From NCBI GenBank assembly GCA_002478745.1, contig DLQI01000155.1, forward strand, positions 8,889-72,888: a stretch of DNA of 64,000 bases. Reading direction: 5' to 3'. Below, piece by piece: positions 7,946-16,432 of this stretch. Origin of the DNA: Rhodobacteraceae bacterium UBA7436. GTDB taxonomy: Bacteria > Pseudomonadota > Alphaproteobacteria > Rhodobacterales > Rhodobacteraceae. Position 1 is the stretch's first letter. Every line of letters starts with the position of its first letter. Under the pieces are notes generated by a model. It saw only the letters and a list, made by a program, of their open reading frames with translations, did no database searches and was not told the DNA's origin. A program made the position numbers and the translations under genes.

Positions 7946-8869
7946 CTATTTGGCGTCTTGAAGGATGAGATCTTTATACAATTTTCGGATTTTGTGAAAA
8001 ACAGGACCAGCCTTGGCTCCGCCAATCACCCTGCCGTCAATCTCGAACACAGGCGTTTGTGCACCAAAGGTTCCAGTGAGGAAAACTTCATCCGCGCTGT
8101 AAGTGTCAACTAACGAATAATTACGCTCAAACACTGGGATGTCGTTGGCGCGGCACAGATCGATTACCTTTTGGCGGGTAATCCCGTTCATGCAGTAGTC
8201 ACCTGTTGATGTCCAAACCTGGCCCTTTTTAACGATAAAAAAGTTGCAAGCGTTGGTGGTGTTTACGAAACCGAACGGATCAAGCATGAGTGCTTCGTCG
8301 GCCCCTGCACGTAATGCGTGGTTCAACGCGATGATGCAGTTTAGCTTGGAATGCGAGTTCAACTTGGAATCTTGGGTCAAAGGCAAGCCACGGTGATGCG
8401 GTACGGTGTGCAGACGAATACCGCGGTCAATCACGCTATCATCGGGCTTGGAGTGTTCCGCGATGATAACGATTGTAGAACCAAAGACGCTCAGGTGTGG
8501 ATGTTGGAACGGCTTGCGTTTTTTGCCCCGTGTCACCATCATCCGTATATGCGCGTCGTTGGTCATGCCATTTGCGCCAAGAGTATCGTGGATGGCTTGC
8601 ACCAACTCTTCGCGCGTTTTACCGATTTCCAGATCAATATACAAAGCCGCCTCAAGCAGGCGATCAATGTGGTCGTCCATGAAGGCGATATGCCCATCAT
8701 AGATCCGCATGCCCTCCCACACTCCGTCACCCAGCATAAAACCGCTGTCATAGACTGACACCACAGCTTGCTCACGCGGGACGAGATTGCCATCAACGTA
8801 AATGAGGATATTTTCATTGCGAACGTCTTCAGGAGCATCGTGAGTGGAAACATGTTCGGGTGATGTCAT
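7946..8869 (-). CDS. Class IV (PLP) aminotransferase, branched-chain or D-amino acid type
   Basis: Fold-type IV PLP enzyme. It shows ILIYVDGNLVPREQA, GFMLGDGVWEGMRIYDG, the lysine region QDSKLNSHSKLNCIIA (probable PLP Lys), EALMLDPFGFVNTTNACNFF in place of the usual E-G-x-x-x-N loop, and EVFLTGTFGAQTPV. About 307 residues is normal for IlvE or D-alanine aminotransferase. The frame extends upstream to a TTG at 8923, but the ATG at 8869 has AAAGG at proper spacing, so I use it. It is the first gene of the operon with the E1 fusion (9-base gap) and likely makes or consumes the 2-oxoacid used by E1. It is not necessarily the housekeeping IlvE. Confidence 0.85.
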   Translation of the reverse strand: MTSPEHVSTHDAPEDVRNENILIYVDGNLVPREQAVVSVYDSGFMLGDGVWEGMRIYDGHIAFMDDHIDRLLEAALYIDLEIGKTREELVQAIHDTLGANGMTNDAHIRMMVTRGKKRKPFQHPHLSVFGSTIVIIAEHSKPDDSVIDRGIRLHTVPHHRGLPLTQDSKLNSHSKLNCIIALNHALRAGADEALMLDPFGFVNTTNACNFFIVKKGQVWTSTGDYCMNGITRQKVIDLCRANDIPVFERNYSLVDTYSADEVFLTGTFGAQTPVFEIDGRVIGGAKAGPVFHKIRKLYKDLILQDAK

Positions 8870-9004
8870 GAGCTGGCCTTTATGTGTTGGGTGTTGCCAA
8901 ATGGCGTTACCAGATTTACCCAAAACAAATGCCTATGTGGTCGCGGGGTCAAGCCAAGATAACCTAACTATCGTCGTTGGCCTGTAACAAAGGAAAAATA
9001 CACA

Positions 9005-9961
9005 ATGACGCAGTCTGATTCAATGAAAATTCACCTTAATTCAGGTAATATGCAGGCTGAAATCTCGCCATTGGGGGCTACGCTTGTGCGTTTATCGCGT
9101 GGTGACCGCGATCTAATATTGGGTATTCATAATTTGACTGATCGATCTATAAACAATTTTTATGCTGGGGCTATTGTAGGCCCTGTAGCCAATCGTGTTT
9201 CAGGCGGTCAGGTCAATATTGACGGGCAGACATTTCAGATGGAATGCAACGAAGGTGGTTTAACTTCGCTGCATTCGGGGGATGATGGGCTACATACTCT
9301 GGATTGGGAGGTGAGTGACGTTTTGCCGAACAGTGTGTCGTTGAAGGTGCACCTGCCCGATGGTTACAGTGGATTACCCGGCAATCGTGATATTTCAGTT
9401 TTATATACACTGGGCGGAGATGGTCTGACCGTAACAATCACGGCGCAAACTGATAAAAAAACGCCGATCAATATCGCACACCACCCATATTGGACACTTC
9501 AAACCGATCAGTCGAAATTGAAGCTAAGCATCTCAGCCGAAAACTATCTTCCTAAAGCTGCTGATGGGGTGCCGACGGGTCAGCTTCAAGCAGTCGCAAA
9601 TGGCCCCTTTGATTTCACTATGCAACGTGAAATTGGCCCAAATGCCAGGTTAGACCACAACTGGTGCCTAAGTAATGCAAAGCACGAAACCCCTCGCCCG
9701 GTGGCTACATTGCAAGCATCAGATGGCCTTCAGCTAAATATCGCGACAACCGAAGTGGGGTTGCAGGTCTATACCGGTTCATCTCTTCCCAACTTGAATG
9801 CTAACCAATGCACGGCAAATCAAATCCGACCTAATGCTGGAATTGCACTAGAAGCCCAAGGGTGGCCGGACGCACCAAACAGGCCAACATTTCCTAGCAT
9901 AATGCTCGAACCCAGCGATACCTACCGACAGATTACACAGTACACCTTTACGCAAAAATAA
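9005..9961 (+). CDS. galM: Aldose 1-epimerase (galactose mutarotase family)
   Basis: Mutarotase of 318 residues, interconverting alpha and beta anomers of hexoses in the cytoplasm. It carries AGAIVGPVANRVSGG (substrate loop with Arg), SLHSGDDGLHTLDWEV (the first conserved His region), the catalytic INIAHHPYWTL and RLDHNWCL, and a late GIALEAQGWPDAPN with the probable catalytic Glu. The ATG is preceded by AAGGAAA. No sugar uptake or catabolic genes accompany it, so it stands alone. Confidence 0.9.
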   Translation: MTQSDSMKIHLNSGNMQAEISPLGATLVRLSRGDRDLILGIHNLTDRSINNFYAGAIVGPVANRVSGGQVNIDGQTFQMECNEGGLTSLHSGDDGLHTLDWEVSDVLPNSVSLKVHLPDGYSGLPGNRDISVLYTLGGDGLTVTITAQTDKKTPINIAHHPYWTLQTDQSKLKLSISAENYLPKAADGVPTGQLQAVANGPFDFTMQREIGPNARLDHNWCLSNAKHETPRPVATLQASDGLQLNIATTEVGLQVYTGSSLPNLNANQCTANQIRPNAGIALEAQGWPDAPNRPTFPSIMLEPSDTYRQITQYTFTQK

Positions 9962-10080
9962 AAGTAAAAAACACACTAAGGACACACCGGCGTCCTGCTG
10001 CGACCAATGTTTGTTGCTGATTATAATACGTAAGCCCGCAAGTTTTGGCATAACCCGTAAATCAGTAAACGAGACACATC

Positions 10081-10179
10081 ATGACTCAACCCCAACCGCT
10101 ACTACCTCAAGGGCAACCGCCCGTTTCAGCCCAACAATCGTCACCTCGACCGATCATCACGGACTACGCCAGCTTGTAG
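10081..10179 (+). CDS. Possible 32-residue small ORF in the galM-tfoX gap
   Basis: An ATG at 10081 opens a frame ending with TAG at 10177. It encodes a proline/glutamine-rich peptide beginning MTQPQPLLPQGQPPVSAQQS and ending PRPIITDYASL. The composition looks protein-like, but the ribosome site is weak and I do not recognise a family. The 267-base gap 9962-10228 could hold a decayed gene, since no long frame survives; otherwise I see nothing in it except a weak AGGAC/GTCCT hairpin near 9979-9996. Confidence 0.25.
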   Translation: MTQPQPLLPQGQPPVSAQQSSPRPIITDYASL

Positions 10180-10228
10180 GCGACAAAACCTTGGTGACAG
10201 TCTCATTGGGGTTCGATAGATTTTGCGC

Positions 10229-10561
10229 ATGACGTCGCCAATTTCATCAATCCGCAACCTTGGGCCCGCTTATGAAGAAAGTTGTGTCAAAATAGGAATC
10301 AATTCCGCTGAAGAACTGCGTGAACTTGGGGCTGATGAAACTTATCGCCGTTTACTTCAGGCAGGCACCAAGCCTCATTTTATCGGCTATTACGTGCTGG
10401 TTATGGCCCTACAAGGTCGGCCATGGAACGATTGTAAAGGCGATGAAAAGAAAAAATTAAGGATTATCTTTGATCAACTCAAAGCAGACGCCTTTGATGA
10501 GGGGCACAATGCCTTTGAGCAAATGATGAACCAAATTGGTGTGCGCGCCAAAGGATCATAA
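10229..10561 (+). CDS. TfoX C-terminal domain protein
   Basis: A 110-residue protein matching the C-terminal TfoX/Sxy helix-hairpin-helix-like domain. SIRNLGPAYEESCVKIGI, SAEELRELGADETYRRLL and AGTKPHFIGYYVLVMALQGRPWND are the diagnostic stretches. The N-terminal TfoX domain is absent, as in many single-domain alphaproteobacterial homologues, so a competence role should not be assumed. The frame extends two codons to a TTG at 10223, but the ATG at 10229 is preferred. It is convergent with ndk and shares the terminator region between them. Confidence 0.8.
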   Translation: MTSPISSIRNLGPAYEESCVKIGINSAEELRELGADETYRRLLQAGTKPHFIGYYVLVMALQGRPWNDCKGDEKKKLRIIFDQLKADAFDEGHNAFEQMMNQIGVRAKGS

Positions 10562-10562
10562 A

Positions 10563-10590
10563 GAAAAGGGCCAGCAAAATGCCAGCCCTT
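10563..10590 (-). terminator. Terminator downstream of ndk
   Basis: AAGGGC (10566-10571) pairs with GCCCTT (10585-10590). Read on the minus strand the hairpin is followed by TTTTCTTT, giving the expected U-tract for ndk. In the plus direction only a weak T-tract follows. Confidence 0.5.
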
Positions 10591-10618
10591 CAAAATCAAT
10601 TCCGTTTCAAGTGGTGGC

Positions 10619-11041
10619 TTAGCCTACCAACTCCAAACCAGAGAAGAAGAATGCGATTTCTTCAGCAGCGGTTTCAGGTGCGTCTGAACCGTGTACTGAG
10701 TTCTCGCCAACGCTTAGTGCGAACTCAGCGCGGATTGTGCCGGCTGCTGCGTCTGCTGGGTTAGTCGCGCCCATAACTTCACGGTTTTTCGCGATTGCGC
10801 CTTCGCCTTCAAGAACCTGAACAACAACTGGCTCAGAAATCATGAATTCGCAAAGTTCGCCAAAGAAAGGACGCTCAGAGTGAACACCGTAAAATGCTTG
10901 GGCTTGTGCCAAAGTCATTTGGATACGCTTGGAAGCGACAACGCGCAGGCCAGCATCTTCGAATTTGGCAACGATTTTGCCTGTAAGGTTGCGTTTTGTT
11001 GCATCAGGTTTGATGATTGAAAAAGTACGCTCTAGCGCCAT
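10619..11041 (-). CDS. ndk: Nucleoside diphosphate kinase
   Basis: Transfers the gamma phosphate between NTPs and NDPs through a phosphohistidine. It has [18 protein letters not shown] at the start, the active-site [16 protein letters not shown] near the end and [18 protein letters not shown], all standard. The length of 140 residues is canonical. The frame extends six codons upstream to an ATG at 11059, but AGGAG seven bases before 11041 and the family start MALERTF decide for 11041. It is transcribed alone, convergent with the TfoX-domain gene. Confidence 0.97.
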   Translation of the reverse strand: MALERTFSIIKPDATKRNLTGKIVAKFEDAGLRVVASKRIQMTLAQAQAFYGVHSERPFFGELCEFMISEPVVVQVLEGEGAIAKNREVMGATNPADAAAGTIRAEFALSVGENSVHGSDAPETAAEEIAFFFSGLELVG

Positions 11042-11213
11042 GGGTTTGCTCCTAAACATGGGCGGGCATGTGCCAACCCTATCAATATTGGGGGGCGCGT
11101 AACATGGCTACGCGGCCAAGAAAAGGCTCTTGTGCGCCAGATGGCTGCAATTAGCACATATAGAGGCCTCAGACACGATTGACGCCATGACGATGTTCAG
11201 TCACACCGCGCCC

Positions 11214-13064
11214 ATGTTGACTATATCAGATATATCGTATTCCGTCGAAGGCCGCCCGCTCCTAGCTGGTGCCAATGCTGTAATTCCAGATGGCCACAAA
11301 GTGGGCCTGATCGGTGCCAATGGTGCGGGTAAAACCACATTGTTCAAGCTGATCCGCGGTGAATTGGGGTTGGACGGTGGCTCAATCTCATTGCCGACGA
11401 AGGCAAAAATTGGTGGCGTCGCACAAGAAGTGCCTGCCAATGAGGTTTCGCTAATCGATACCGTTTTAGCTGCCGATACTGAGCGCGCTTCGTTGATGGC
11501 TGAGGAAACTGAAGATCCGTCGCGGATCGCAGAAATCCAAACTCGTTTGGTGGATATTAATGCATGGTCTGCGGAAGCGCGCGCCTCGACCATCCTTAAA
11601 GGCCTAGGCTTTGACGACGCAGAACAACGCCAGCCCTGCTCCGCATTTTCAGGTGGCTGGCGCATGCGTGTGGCATTGGCCGCAGTTCTATTTGCGCAGC
11701 CAGATCTATTACTACTAGATGAACCGACCAACTACCTTGACCTTGAAGGTGCCCTTTGGCTTGAAGCATACCTTGCCAAGTACCCCAACACCGTCATCAT
11801 AATCAGCCACGACCGTGGCCTGCTCAACCGCGCAGTAGAGGGAATATTGCACCTCGAAGAACGTGTTTTGACGTTTTATTCGGGCCCCTACGATCAATTC
11901 GCGCGCCAACGCGCTGAACGTCGCGCCGTGCAAGCTGCGATGGCCAAGAAACAGCAGGCTCGTAAAGATCATATGCAGTCTTTCGTGGATCGTTTTAAAG
12001 CGAAGGCTTCAAAAGCGAAACAGGCGCAGTCTCGTTTGAAAATGATCGAAAAGATGGACATGATCGCAGCCCCCGAAGAAGCAGCGAAACGCGTATTTAC
12101 CTTCCCAGAGCCCGAAGAAATGGCACCACCGATCATTGCGATCGAGGGCGGCACTACGGGCTACGGTGATACTGTCGTTCTAAACAAACTGAACTTGCGC
12201 ATTGACCAAGACGACCGCATTGCTTTGCTCGGCAAAAACGGTCAGGGCAAATCAACGCTGTCCAAACTGTTGTCGGACCGCCTGCCCCTCATGGCTGGTA
12301 AAATGATCCGTTCGAATAAACTGCGCATTGGCTATTTTGCACAGCACCAAGTGGATGAGTTGATCATTGACGAAACACCTTTGCAGCACCTGCAAACTGC
12401 CCGTCCGGGTGTATTGCAGACCAAGTTGCGCGCGAATTTGGCTGGCTTTGGCCTTGGCCCTGATCAAGCTGAAACAGCCGTCGGGCGTCTTTCAGGCGGC
12501 CAAAAGGCGCGTTTGTCGCTTCTGCTCGCGACCTTGGACGCGCCGCATATGTTGATCCTCGATGAACCTACCAACCACCTCGATATCGAAAGCCGTGAAG
12601 CACTCGTTGAAGCGTTAACGGCCTATAGCGGTGCTGTCATTCTCGTCAGTCACGACATGCACCTGCTTTCTATGGTTGCGGATCGCCTTTGGTTGGTCTC
12701 TGATGGCACAGTCAAACCATATGATGACGACTTGGAAAGCTACCGCAAGATACTGCTTACAAACGATAAAACATCCAAGCCCAAAAGTGCTACACCTGTC
12801 GCAAAGCCAAAGAAGCCTAATCGCGATGCAATTCTTGCATTGCGTGGTGAAGTCCGCAAATCTGAAGCCCGCGTAAACAAGCTGAACGAGATGCGCGACA
12901 AACTAGCAAAGAAGCTGGCTGACCCCGCTCTTTATGAAGATGACAAACTTGGCGAGATGGAAGTTTGGCAAAAAAAATACGCCGAAGTCATGGGCGCACT
13001 GGATCGCGCAGAAGCGCTTTGGATGCAGGACCTCGAAAAGCTTGATACTGCCGAGAACTCGTGA
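11214..13064 (+). CDS. ABC-F family ATPase (Uup/YheS-like)
   Basis: Soluble twin-ATPase of the ABC-F class, which acts on ribosomes rather than in transport. The first domain has IGANGAGKTTLFKL (Walker A), FSGGWRMRVALA (signature) and LLLLDEPTNYLDLEG (Walker B). The second has LLGKNGQGKSTLSKLL, RLSGGQKARLSLLLA and ILDEPTNHLDIES. A charged linker joins them and a coiled-coil C-terminal region follows (about 540-616, rich in Lys and Glu). The start is uncertain: I use MLTISDISY at 11214, with in-frame ATGs at 11187 and 11193 and a TTG at 11130; none has a clear ribosome site. A second ABC-F gene lies at 44.5 kb. Confidence 0.9.
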   Translation: MLTISDISYSVEGRPLLAGANAVIPDGHKVGLIGANGAGKTTLFKLIRGELGLDGGSISLPTKAKIGGVAQEVPANEVSLIDTVLAADTERASLMAEETEDPSRIAEIQTRLVDINAWSAEARASTILKGLGFDDAEQRQPCSAFSGGWRMRVALAAVLFAQPDLLLLDEPTNYLDLEGALWLEAYLAKYPNTVIIISHDRGLLNRAVEGILHLEERVLTFYSGPYDQFARQRAERRAVQAAMAKKQQARKDHMQSFVDRFKAKASKAKQAQSRLKMIEKMDMIAAPEEAAKRVFTFPEPEEMAPPIIAIEGGTTGYGDTVVLNKLNLRIDQDDRIALLGKNGQGKSTLSKLLSDRLPLMAGKMIRSNKLRIGYFAQHQVDELIIDETPLQHLQTARPGVLQTKLRANLAGFGLGPDQAETAVGRLSGGQKARLSLLLATLDAPHMLILDEPTNHLDIESREALVEALTAYSGAVILVSHDMHLLSMVADRLWLVSDGTVKPYDDDLESYRKILLTNDKTSKPKSATPVAKPKKPNRDAILALRGEVRKSEARVNKLNEMRDKLAKKLADPALYEDDKLGEMEVWQKKYAEVMGALDRAEALWMQDLEKLDTAENS

Positions 13065-13072
13065 TCCTATAG

Positions 13073-13116
13073 TCCATCTTACCAAATAAACTCTTGGGTC
13101 TGGGGCAACGCCCCAG
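13073..13116. repeat. Intergenic element copy 1: conserved 16-mer plus GC hairpin
   Basis: TTACCAAATAAACTCT (13079-13094) is followed by the hairpin CTGGGGC-AAC-GCCCCAG (13100-13116, 7-bp perfect stem). The same 16-mer plus a hairpin occurs at 46370-46398 (21 of 24 bases identical over the flanking segment). Here it lies between the ABC-F gene and marC, and the hairpin's 3' end touches the marC Shine-Dalgarno AGGGGG, so it may influence marC translation or act as a weak terminator. Confidence 0.6.
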
Positions 13117-13127
13117 GGGGACACATC

Positions 13128-13760
13128 ATGATCGACACTACATTTCTAATAACGGCCTTTGTTACAATGTTTGTCGTAATCGATCCAATTGGTATGACAC
13201 CGTTGTTCGTTGCCCTGACCCAAGGTCACAATGCAGCCTCGCGCCGTCGCATCGCTTTTCGGTCATGCGGCATTGCTATGCTTTTGCTGTTGCTCTTTAC
13301 CTTGATGGGCGAAGCTGTCCTCGGTTTCATTGGTATCTCGATGCCAGCCTTCCGTGTGGCTGGTGGCATACTTTTGTTTATTACCGCTCTCGATATGTTG
13401 TTTGAACGGCGCACCAAGCGACGTGAAGATCAAGCCGAAGAAGAAGATCCAAACGACGACCCATCCGTTTTCCCTCTTGCAATTCCATTGATTGCTGGCC
13501 CAGGGTCGATCGCATCGGTGATCCTCTTAACAGGGCAACGTCCTGGCCTTGAGGGCTTGGCAATGGTCCTGGGAGTAACCGCAGCCGTTCTTCTTTTGGT
13601 TATGTTGTTTTTCTTGGCCAGTGGACTGCTCGAACGCGCTATGGGCAAGACAGGGATCACCGTCATTACCCGCCTGCTGGGGATGCTTCTGGCTGCCCTT
13701 GCTGTGCAATTTGTACTCGATGGGTTGCGCGATTTTGGTTTCGTCGCATCCACCGTTTGA
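13128..13760 (+). CDS. MarC family integral membrane protein
   Basis: A 210-residue inner-membrane protein with six predicted hydrophobic segments. FVTMFVVIDPIGMTPLFVALTQGH in the first segment and PLAIPLIAGPGSIASVILL after a charged loop (about residues 95-115, rich in Glu and Asp) are the MarC signatures. MarC proteins (UPF0056) have no established transport substrate, and the early link to multiple antibiotic resistance was not upheld. AGGGGG precedes the ATG, partly inside a hairpin. Probably co-transcribed with the protease gene 3 bases downstream. Confidence 0.9.
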   Translation: MIDTTFLITAFVTMFVVIDPIGMTPLFVALTQGHNAASRRRIAFRSCGIAMLLLLLFTLMGEAVLGFIGISMPAFRVAGGILLFITALDMLFERRTKRREDQAEEEDPNDDPSVFPLAIPLIAGPGSIASVILLTGQRPGLEGLAMVLGVTAAVLLLVMLFFLASGLLERAMGKTGITVITRLLGMLLAALAVQFVLDGLRDFGFVASTV

Positions 13761-13763
13761 TTG

Positions 13764-14339
13764 ATGACCGGCGACATTATTCCTCAAGTTCTGTACCTGA
13801 GCGTCTTTGGCGTTTTGATTGCTGGTGGGCTTTGGGCTCGCAGTCGTAAAAACCTCAGCCAAACAGCCCAACATGCCGCAATTTGGGCTCTAATATTCAT
13901 CGCGGCTATCGCAGTTTTTGGTTTGTGGAGCGACCTAGAACGTCATCTAGGTGTGTCTTCAGACGATGGGCACAGCAGTGTCACGATCCCAGTAAGCCGC
14001 AATGGTCACTATAATTTGCGTCTTTCAATCAACAGCGTATTGGTCGATTTTGTTGTAGATACGGGCGCAACAGACATTGTTCTAAGCCAGTCAGATGCAA
14101 AACGCATTGGCATAGATATTGACACTCTCGCCTTCACGGGACGCGCCTCAACCGCCAATGGCGTTGTCGAAACTGCGCGGATAAATTTGGACACCATCGA
14201 GATCGCAAACATCGTTGATCGCGACGTGAGTGCTGTTGTAAATAAGGGTAAATTGTTTGGTTCCCTTTTGGGGATGGGATACCTGCAACGTTGGGGCCGA
14301 ATTGAAATTGAAAACGGTATCCTCAGCCTAACGCGCTAA
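13764..14339 (+). CDS. Membrane-anchored retropepsin-like clan AA aspartic protease (TIGR02281 type)
   Basis: About 191 residues with two N-terminal hydrophobic segments (VLYLSVFGVLIAGGLW; AIWALIFIAAIAVFGLW) and a C-terminal periplasmic-side domain. The aspartic protease motif is VDFVVDTGATDIVLS, with the strand pair GSLLGMGYLQRW typical of the TIGR02281 family. The substrate is unknown. The frame includes a TTG at 13761, but the ATG at 13764 is preferred. The stop overlaps the convergent holC stop by 4 bases. Confidence 0.85.
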   Translation: MTGDIIPQVLYLSVFGVLIAGGLWARSRKNLSQTAQHAAIWALIFIAAIAVFGLWSDLERHLGVSSDDGHSSVTIPVSRNGHYNLRLSINSVLVDFVVDTGATDIVLSQSDAKRIGIDIDTLAFTGRASTANGVVETARINLDTIEIANIVDRDVSAVVNKGKLFGSLLGMGYLQRWGRIEIENGILSLTR

Positions 14340-14794
14340 GTCTCGGCTTTCTTTTCCCAACTTCCACCTGCTTGTGACCAATACTGTGCCGTTGCACCAG
14401 TATCCTTAAGTGTTTTCCATTGTTGTCGTGCGCGATCTAAAGCTTCAGGATCATTGCCGTCGAAAAGGACACAGACACGGTCCAAAGCTGCAATTTCCTC
14501 CGCAGTGATATCAGCCCCATCCACGCACATTACACATTGCGGATTGTTTGCCGCGTCAACCAAAGTGGTTAGCAATATCGGCTGATCCGCGTCCTGTGCG
14601 CCGCCTGCGAAGCCATGAGGCAGAAAATCCGCCTCATGGCCCATCCAAAGCTTTTCATCCAACCAGTGTAGCCGTCCCAAGTCAGTTCCGCGCACAGCTA
14701 CACGCCAGCCCGCACCGCGGGCCTTGCCTAAAAGCATTGATAGGGTCACATCAACGGGATGGCGTGTAAGGTGATAGAAGAATGCAGCGCCCAT
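14336..14794 (-). CDS. holC: DNA polymerase III chi subunit
   Basis: HolC-family clamp-loader accessory subunit that links the clamp loader to SSB. The 152-residue protein shows GAAFFYHLTRHPVDVTLSML, ARGAGWRVAVRGTDLGRLHWLDEKLW and FLPHGFAGGAQDADQPILL, all typical of alphaproteobacterial HolC. It ends in TAG, so TAG is a working stop for a core gene. Its ATG overlaps the pepA stop by one base, so it is translationally coupled to pepA, the usual pepA-holC pairing. Confidence 0.9.
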   Translation of the reverse strand: MGAAFFYHLTRHPVDVTLSMLLGKARGAGWRVAVRGTDLGRLHWLDEKLWMGHEADFLPHGFAGGAQDADQPILLTTLVDAANNPQCVMCVDGADITAEEIAALDRVCVLFDGNDPEALDRARQQWKTLKDTGATAQYWSQAGGSWEKKAET

Positions 14795-16266
14795 CAGTCA
14801 GCTTCGAACATGTCCGCAACCAGACGGTTCAGCGCCATGACACCCCACCCAGTTGCGCCAGTTGGTGCCAACGCAGTTTCTGATTTTACAGATGCAACGC
14901 CAGCAATGTCCAAATGGATCCAAGGGCATTCATCTTTTACAAAACGTTGCAGAAATTGTGCAGCTGTTACAGAACCCGCCGCACGACCACCAATATTTTT
15001 CATGTCAGCAATTCGCGATTTCAACAAATCATCATATGCCAGTCCCAATGGCATCCGCCATGCGCCTTCGTTCTCAGCTAAAGCGGCACGCAAAAAAGCA
15101 TTACACAATGGATCATTATTAGAAAAAACGCCTGCATTTTCATGACCAAGCCCAACTATGATTGCGCCAGTCAATGTCGCAAGGTCAATCATTGCCGCGG
15201 GCTTGAACCGTTCTTGCGCATACCACATGACGTCGCACAGAACCAAACGGCCCTCAGCGTCGGTATTGATAACTTCAACAGTGTCACCTTTCATCGAGGT
15301 CACAACGTCACCTGGACGCACTGCATTCCCAGACGGCATGTTTTCCACCAGCCCAACCAAACCGACTACGTTCGCCTTTGCTCCTCGCAAAGCCAAAGCA
15401 CGCATGGTGCCTGCAACGACCCCCGCGCCGCCCATGTCCATGGTCATGTCTTCCATTCCACCAGCAGGTTTGATGCTGATTCCACCCGTATCAAAGACGA
15501 CGCCTTTACCGACCAGAGCCAGCGGTGCTTCACCGACGGCTCCACCGTTCCACTCCATGACAACCACTTTGGATGGGCTGTCCGAGCCCTGACCGACGCA
15601 CAGAAGCGTTCCCATTCCAAGAGCCTCAAGTTCGGCTTCATCCAGCACTTGTACCTTTAGGCCAAGGCTTTTCATATCAACCAGACGATTGGCAAACTCG
15701 CTGGTGGTCAAAATATTCGCTGGCTCATTGATTAAATCACGCGTCATAAACGCACCTTCAGCAACTGCCATTAACGGAGATGCAGCGGCCATCACTTCAT
15801 CGGTCTTGCCACACATTACAACCACGGCACCTTTTGTCGTCTCCCCCGCGGTCTTATGATCCACAAAGCTGTAGTCACGCATCGCCAAACCAAAAGCAAT
15901 TTGCGCGCTGTATTTCGCGTTTCCTGTCGCCATCAATAGGTCAGCGTCTCCGCGAAGTTTGGCAAGTGATGCACCTGCTGCACGCGCTTGCTCGACAGTA
16001 GCCCTGCGCGAGAGACGAACGATATCAACAGCCTCGGCGGCCATTCCAACTGGAAGGTTCAGTGTAAACACCTGCCCCTGTTTCAATTTTTGGAATCGTT
16101 CACTTTCAATCAATCGTGCAACTGCCCCTTTTGTCAGACGATTCACACGTCGCGCCGAAACATCCATGCGACCTTCGTCATCCAAAAAGACGGCAACCCG
16201 CCCAATCTGGTCTGCAATGATGTCAATTTCGACAGAGCGATACGTGAATTGGGTTGGCTTGCGCAT
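14794..16266 (-). CDS. pepA: Leucyl aminopeptidase (M17)
   Basis: Dizinc cytosol aminopeptidase of 490 residues. Metal and catalytic motifs are LVGKGVVFDTGGISIKP (Lys and Asp ligands), MTMDMGGAGVVAGT and INTDAEGRLVLCD, the M17 signature. The N-terminal half is the poorly conserved regulatory domain. Functions in peptide turnover, and in E. coli also as a DNA-binding factor in site-specific recombination; the latter is not inferable here. Divergent from lptF with a 166-base intergenic region. Confidence 0.95.
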   Translation of the reverse strand: MRKPTQFTYRSVEIDIIADQIGRVAVFLDDEGRMDVSARRVNRLTKGAVARLIESERFQKLKQGQVFTLNLPVGMAAEAVDIVRLSRRATVEQARAAGASLAKLRGDADLLMATGNAKYSAQIAFGLAMRDYSFVDHKTAGETTKGAVVVMCGKTDEVMAAASPLMAVAEGAFMTRDLINEPANILTTSEFANRLVDMKSLGLKVQVLDEAELEALGMGTLLCVGQGSDSPSKVVVMEWNGGAVGEAPLALVGKGVVFDTGGISIKPAGGMEDMTMDMGGAGVVAGTMRALALRGAKANVVGLVGLVENMPSGNAVRPGDVVTSMKGDTVEVINTDAEGRLVLCDVMWYAQERFKPAAMIDLATLTGAIIVGLGHENAGVFSNNDPLCNAFLRAALAENEGAWRMPLGLAYDDLLKSRIADMKNIGGRAAGSVTAAQFLQRFVKDECPWIHLDIAGVASVKSETALAPTGATGWGVMALNRLVADMFEAD

Positions 16267-16302
16267 GTTTTGGTCCTGATTTCGTGATGTTTCTGGAGTT
16301 TT

Positions 16303-16318
16303 GAGCGGCTGACCGCTC
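16303..16318. promoter_or_regulatory. Perfect short inverted repeat in the pepA-lptF divergent promoter region
   Basis: GAGCGG (16303-16308) and CCGCTC (16313-16318) flank CTGA, directly upstream of pepA. It may be an operator or a leader hairpin. No canonical promoter boxes are clear in this 166-base gap. Confidence 0.3.
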
Positions 16319-16432
16319 CAATTGAGATAGAGTTAGCGCGGATCATACGAAAAAACCAGATAACAGTTTTACACAACTAATACTTGGTTTAGTGTTGTCA
16401 GCACATTGCACACACATGACTTGGGGGAATGA

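Noticed and set aside
11130..11213. TTG-started N-terminal extension of the ABC-F gene at 11.2 kb
   Set aside because: The extension does not resemble the family's N-terminus and has no ribosome site; MLTISDISY is the usual start.
15142..15660. 172-codon plus-strand frame inside pepA
   Set aside because: Shadow of pepA in another frame; composition rich in His, Gln, Thr and Cys, no ribosome site, no family.
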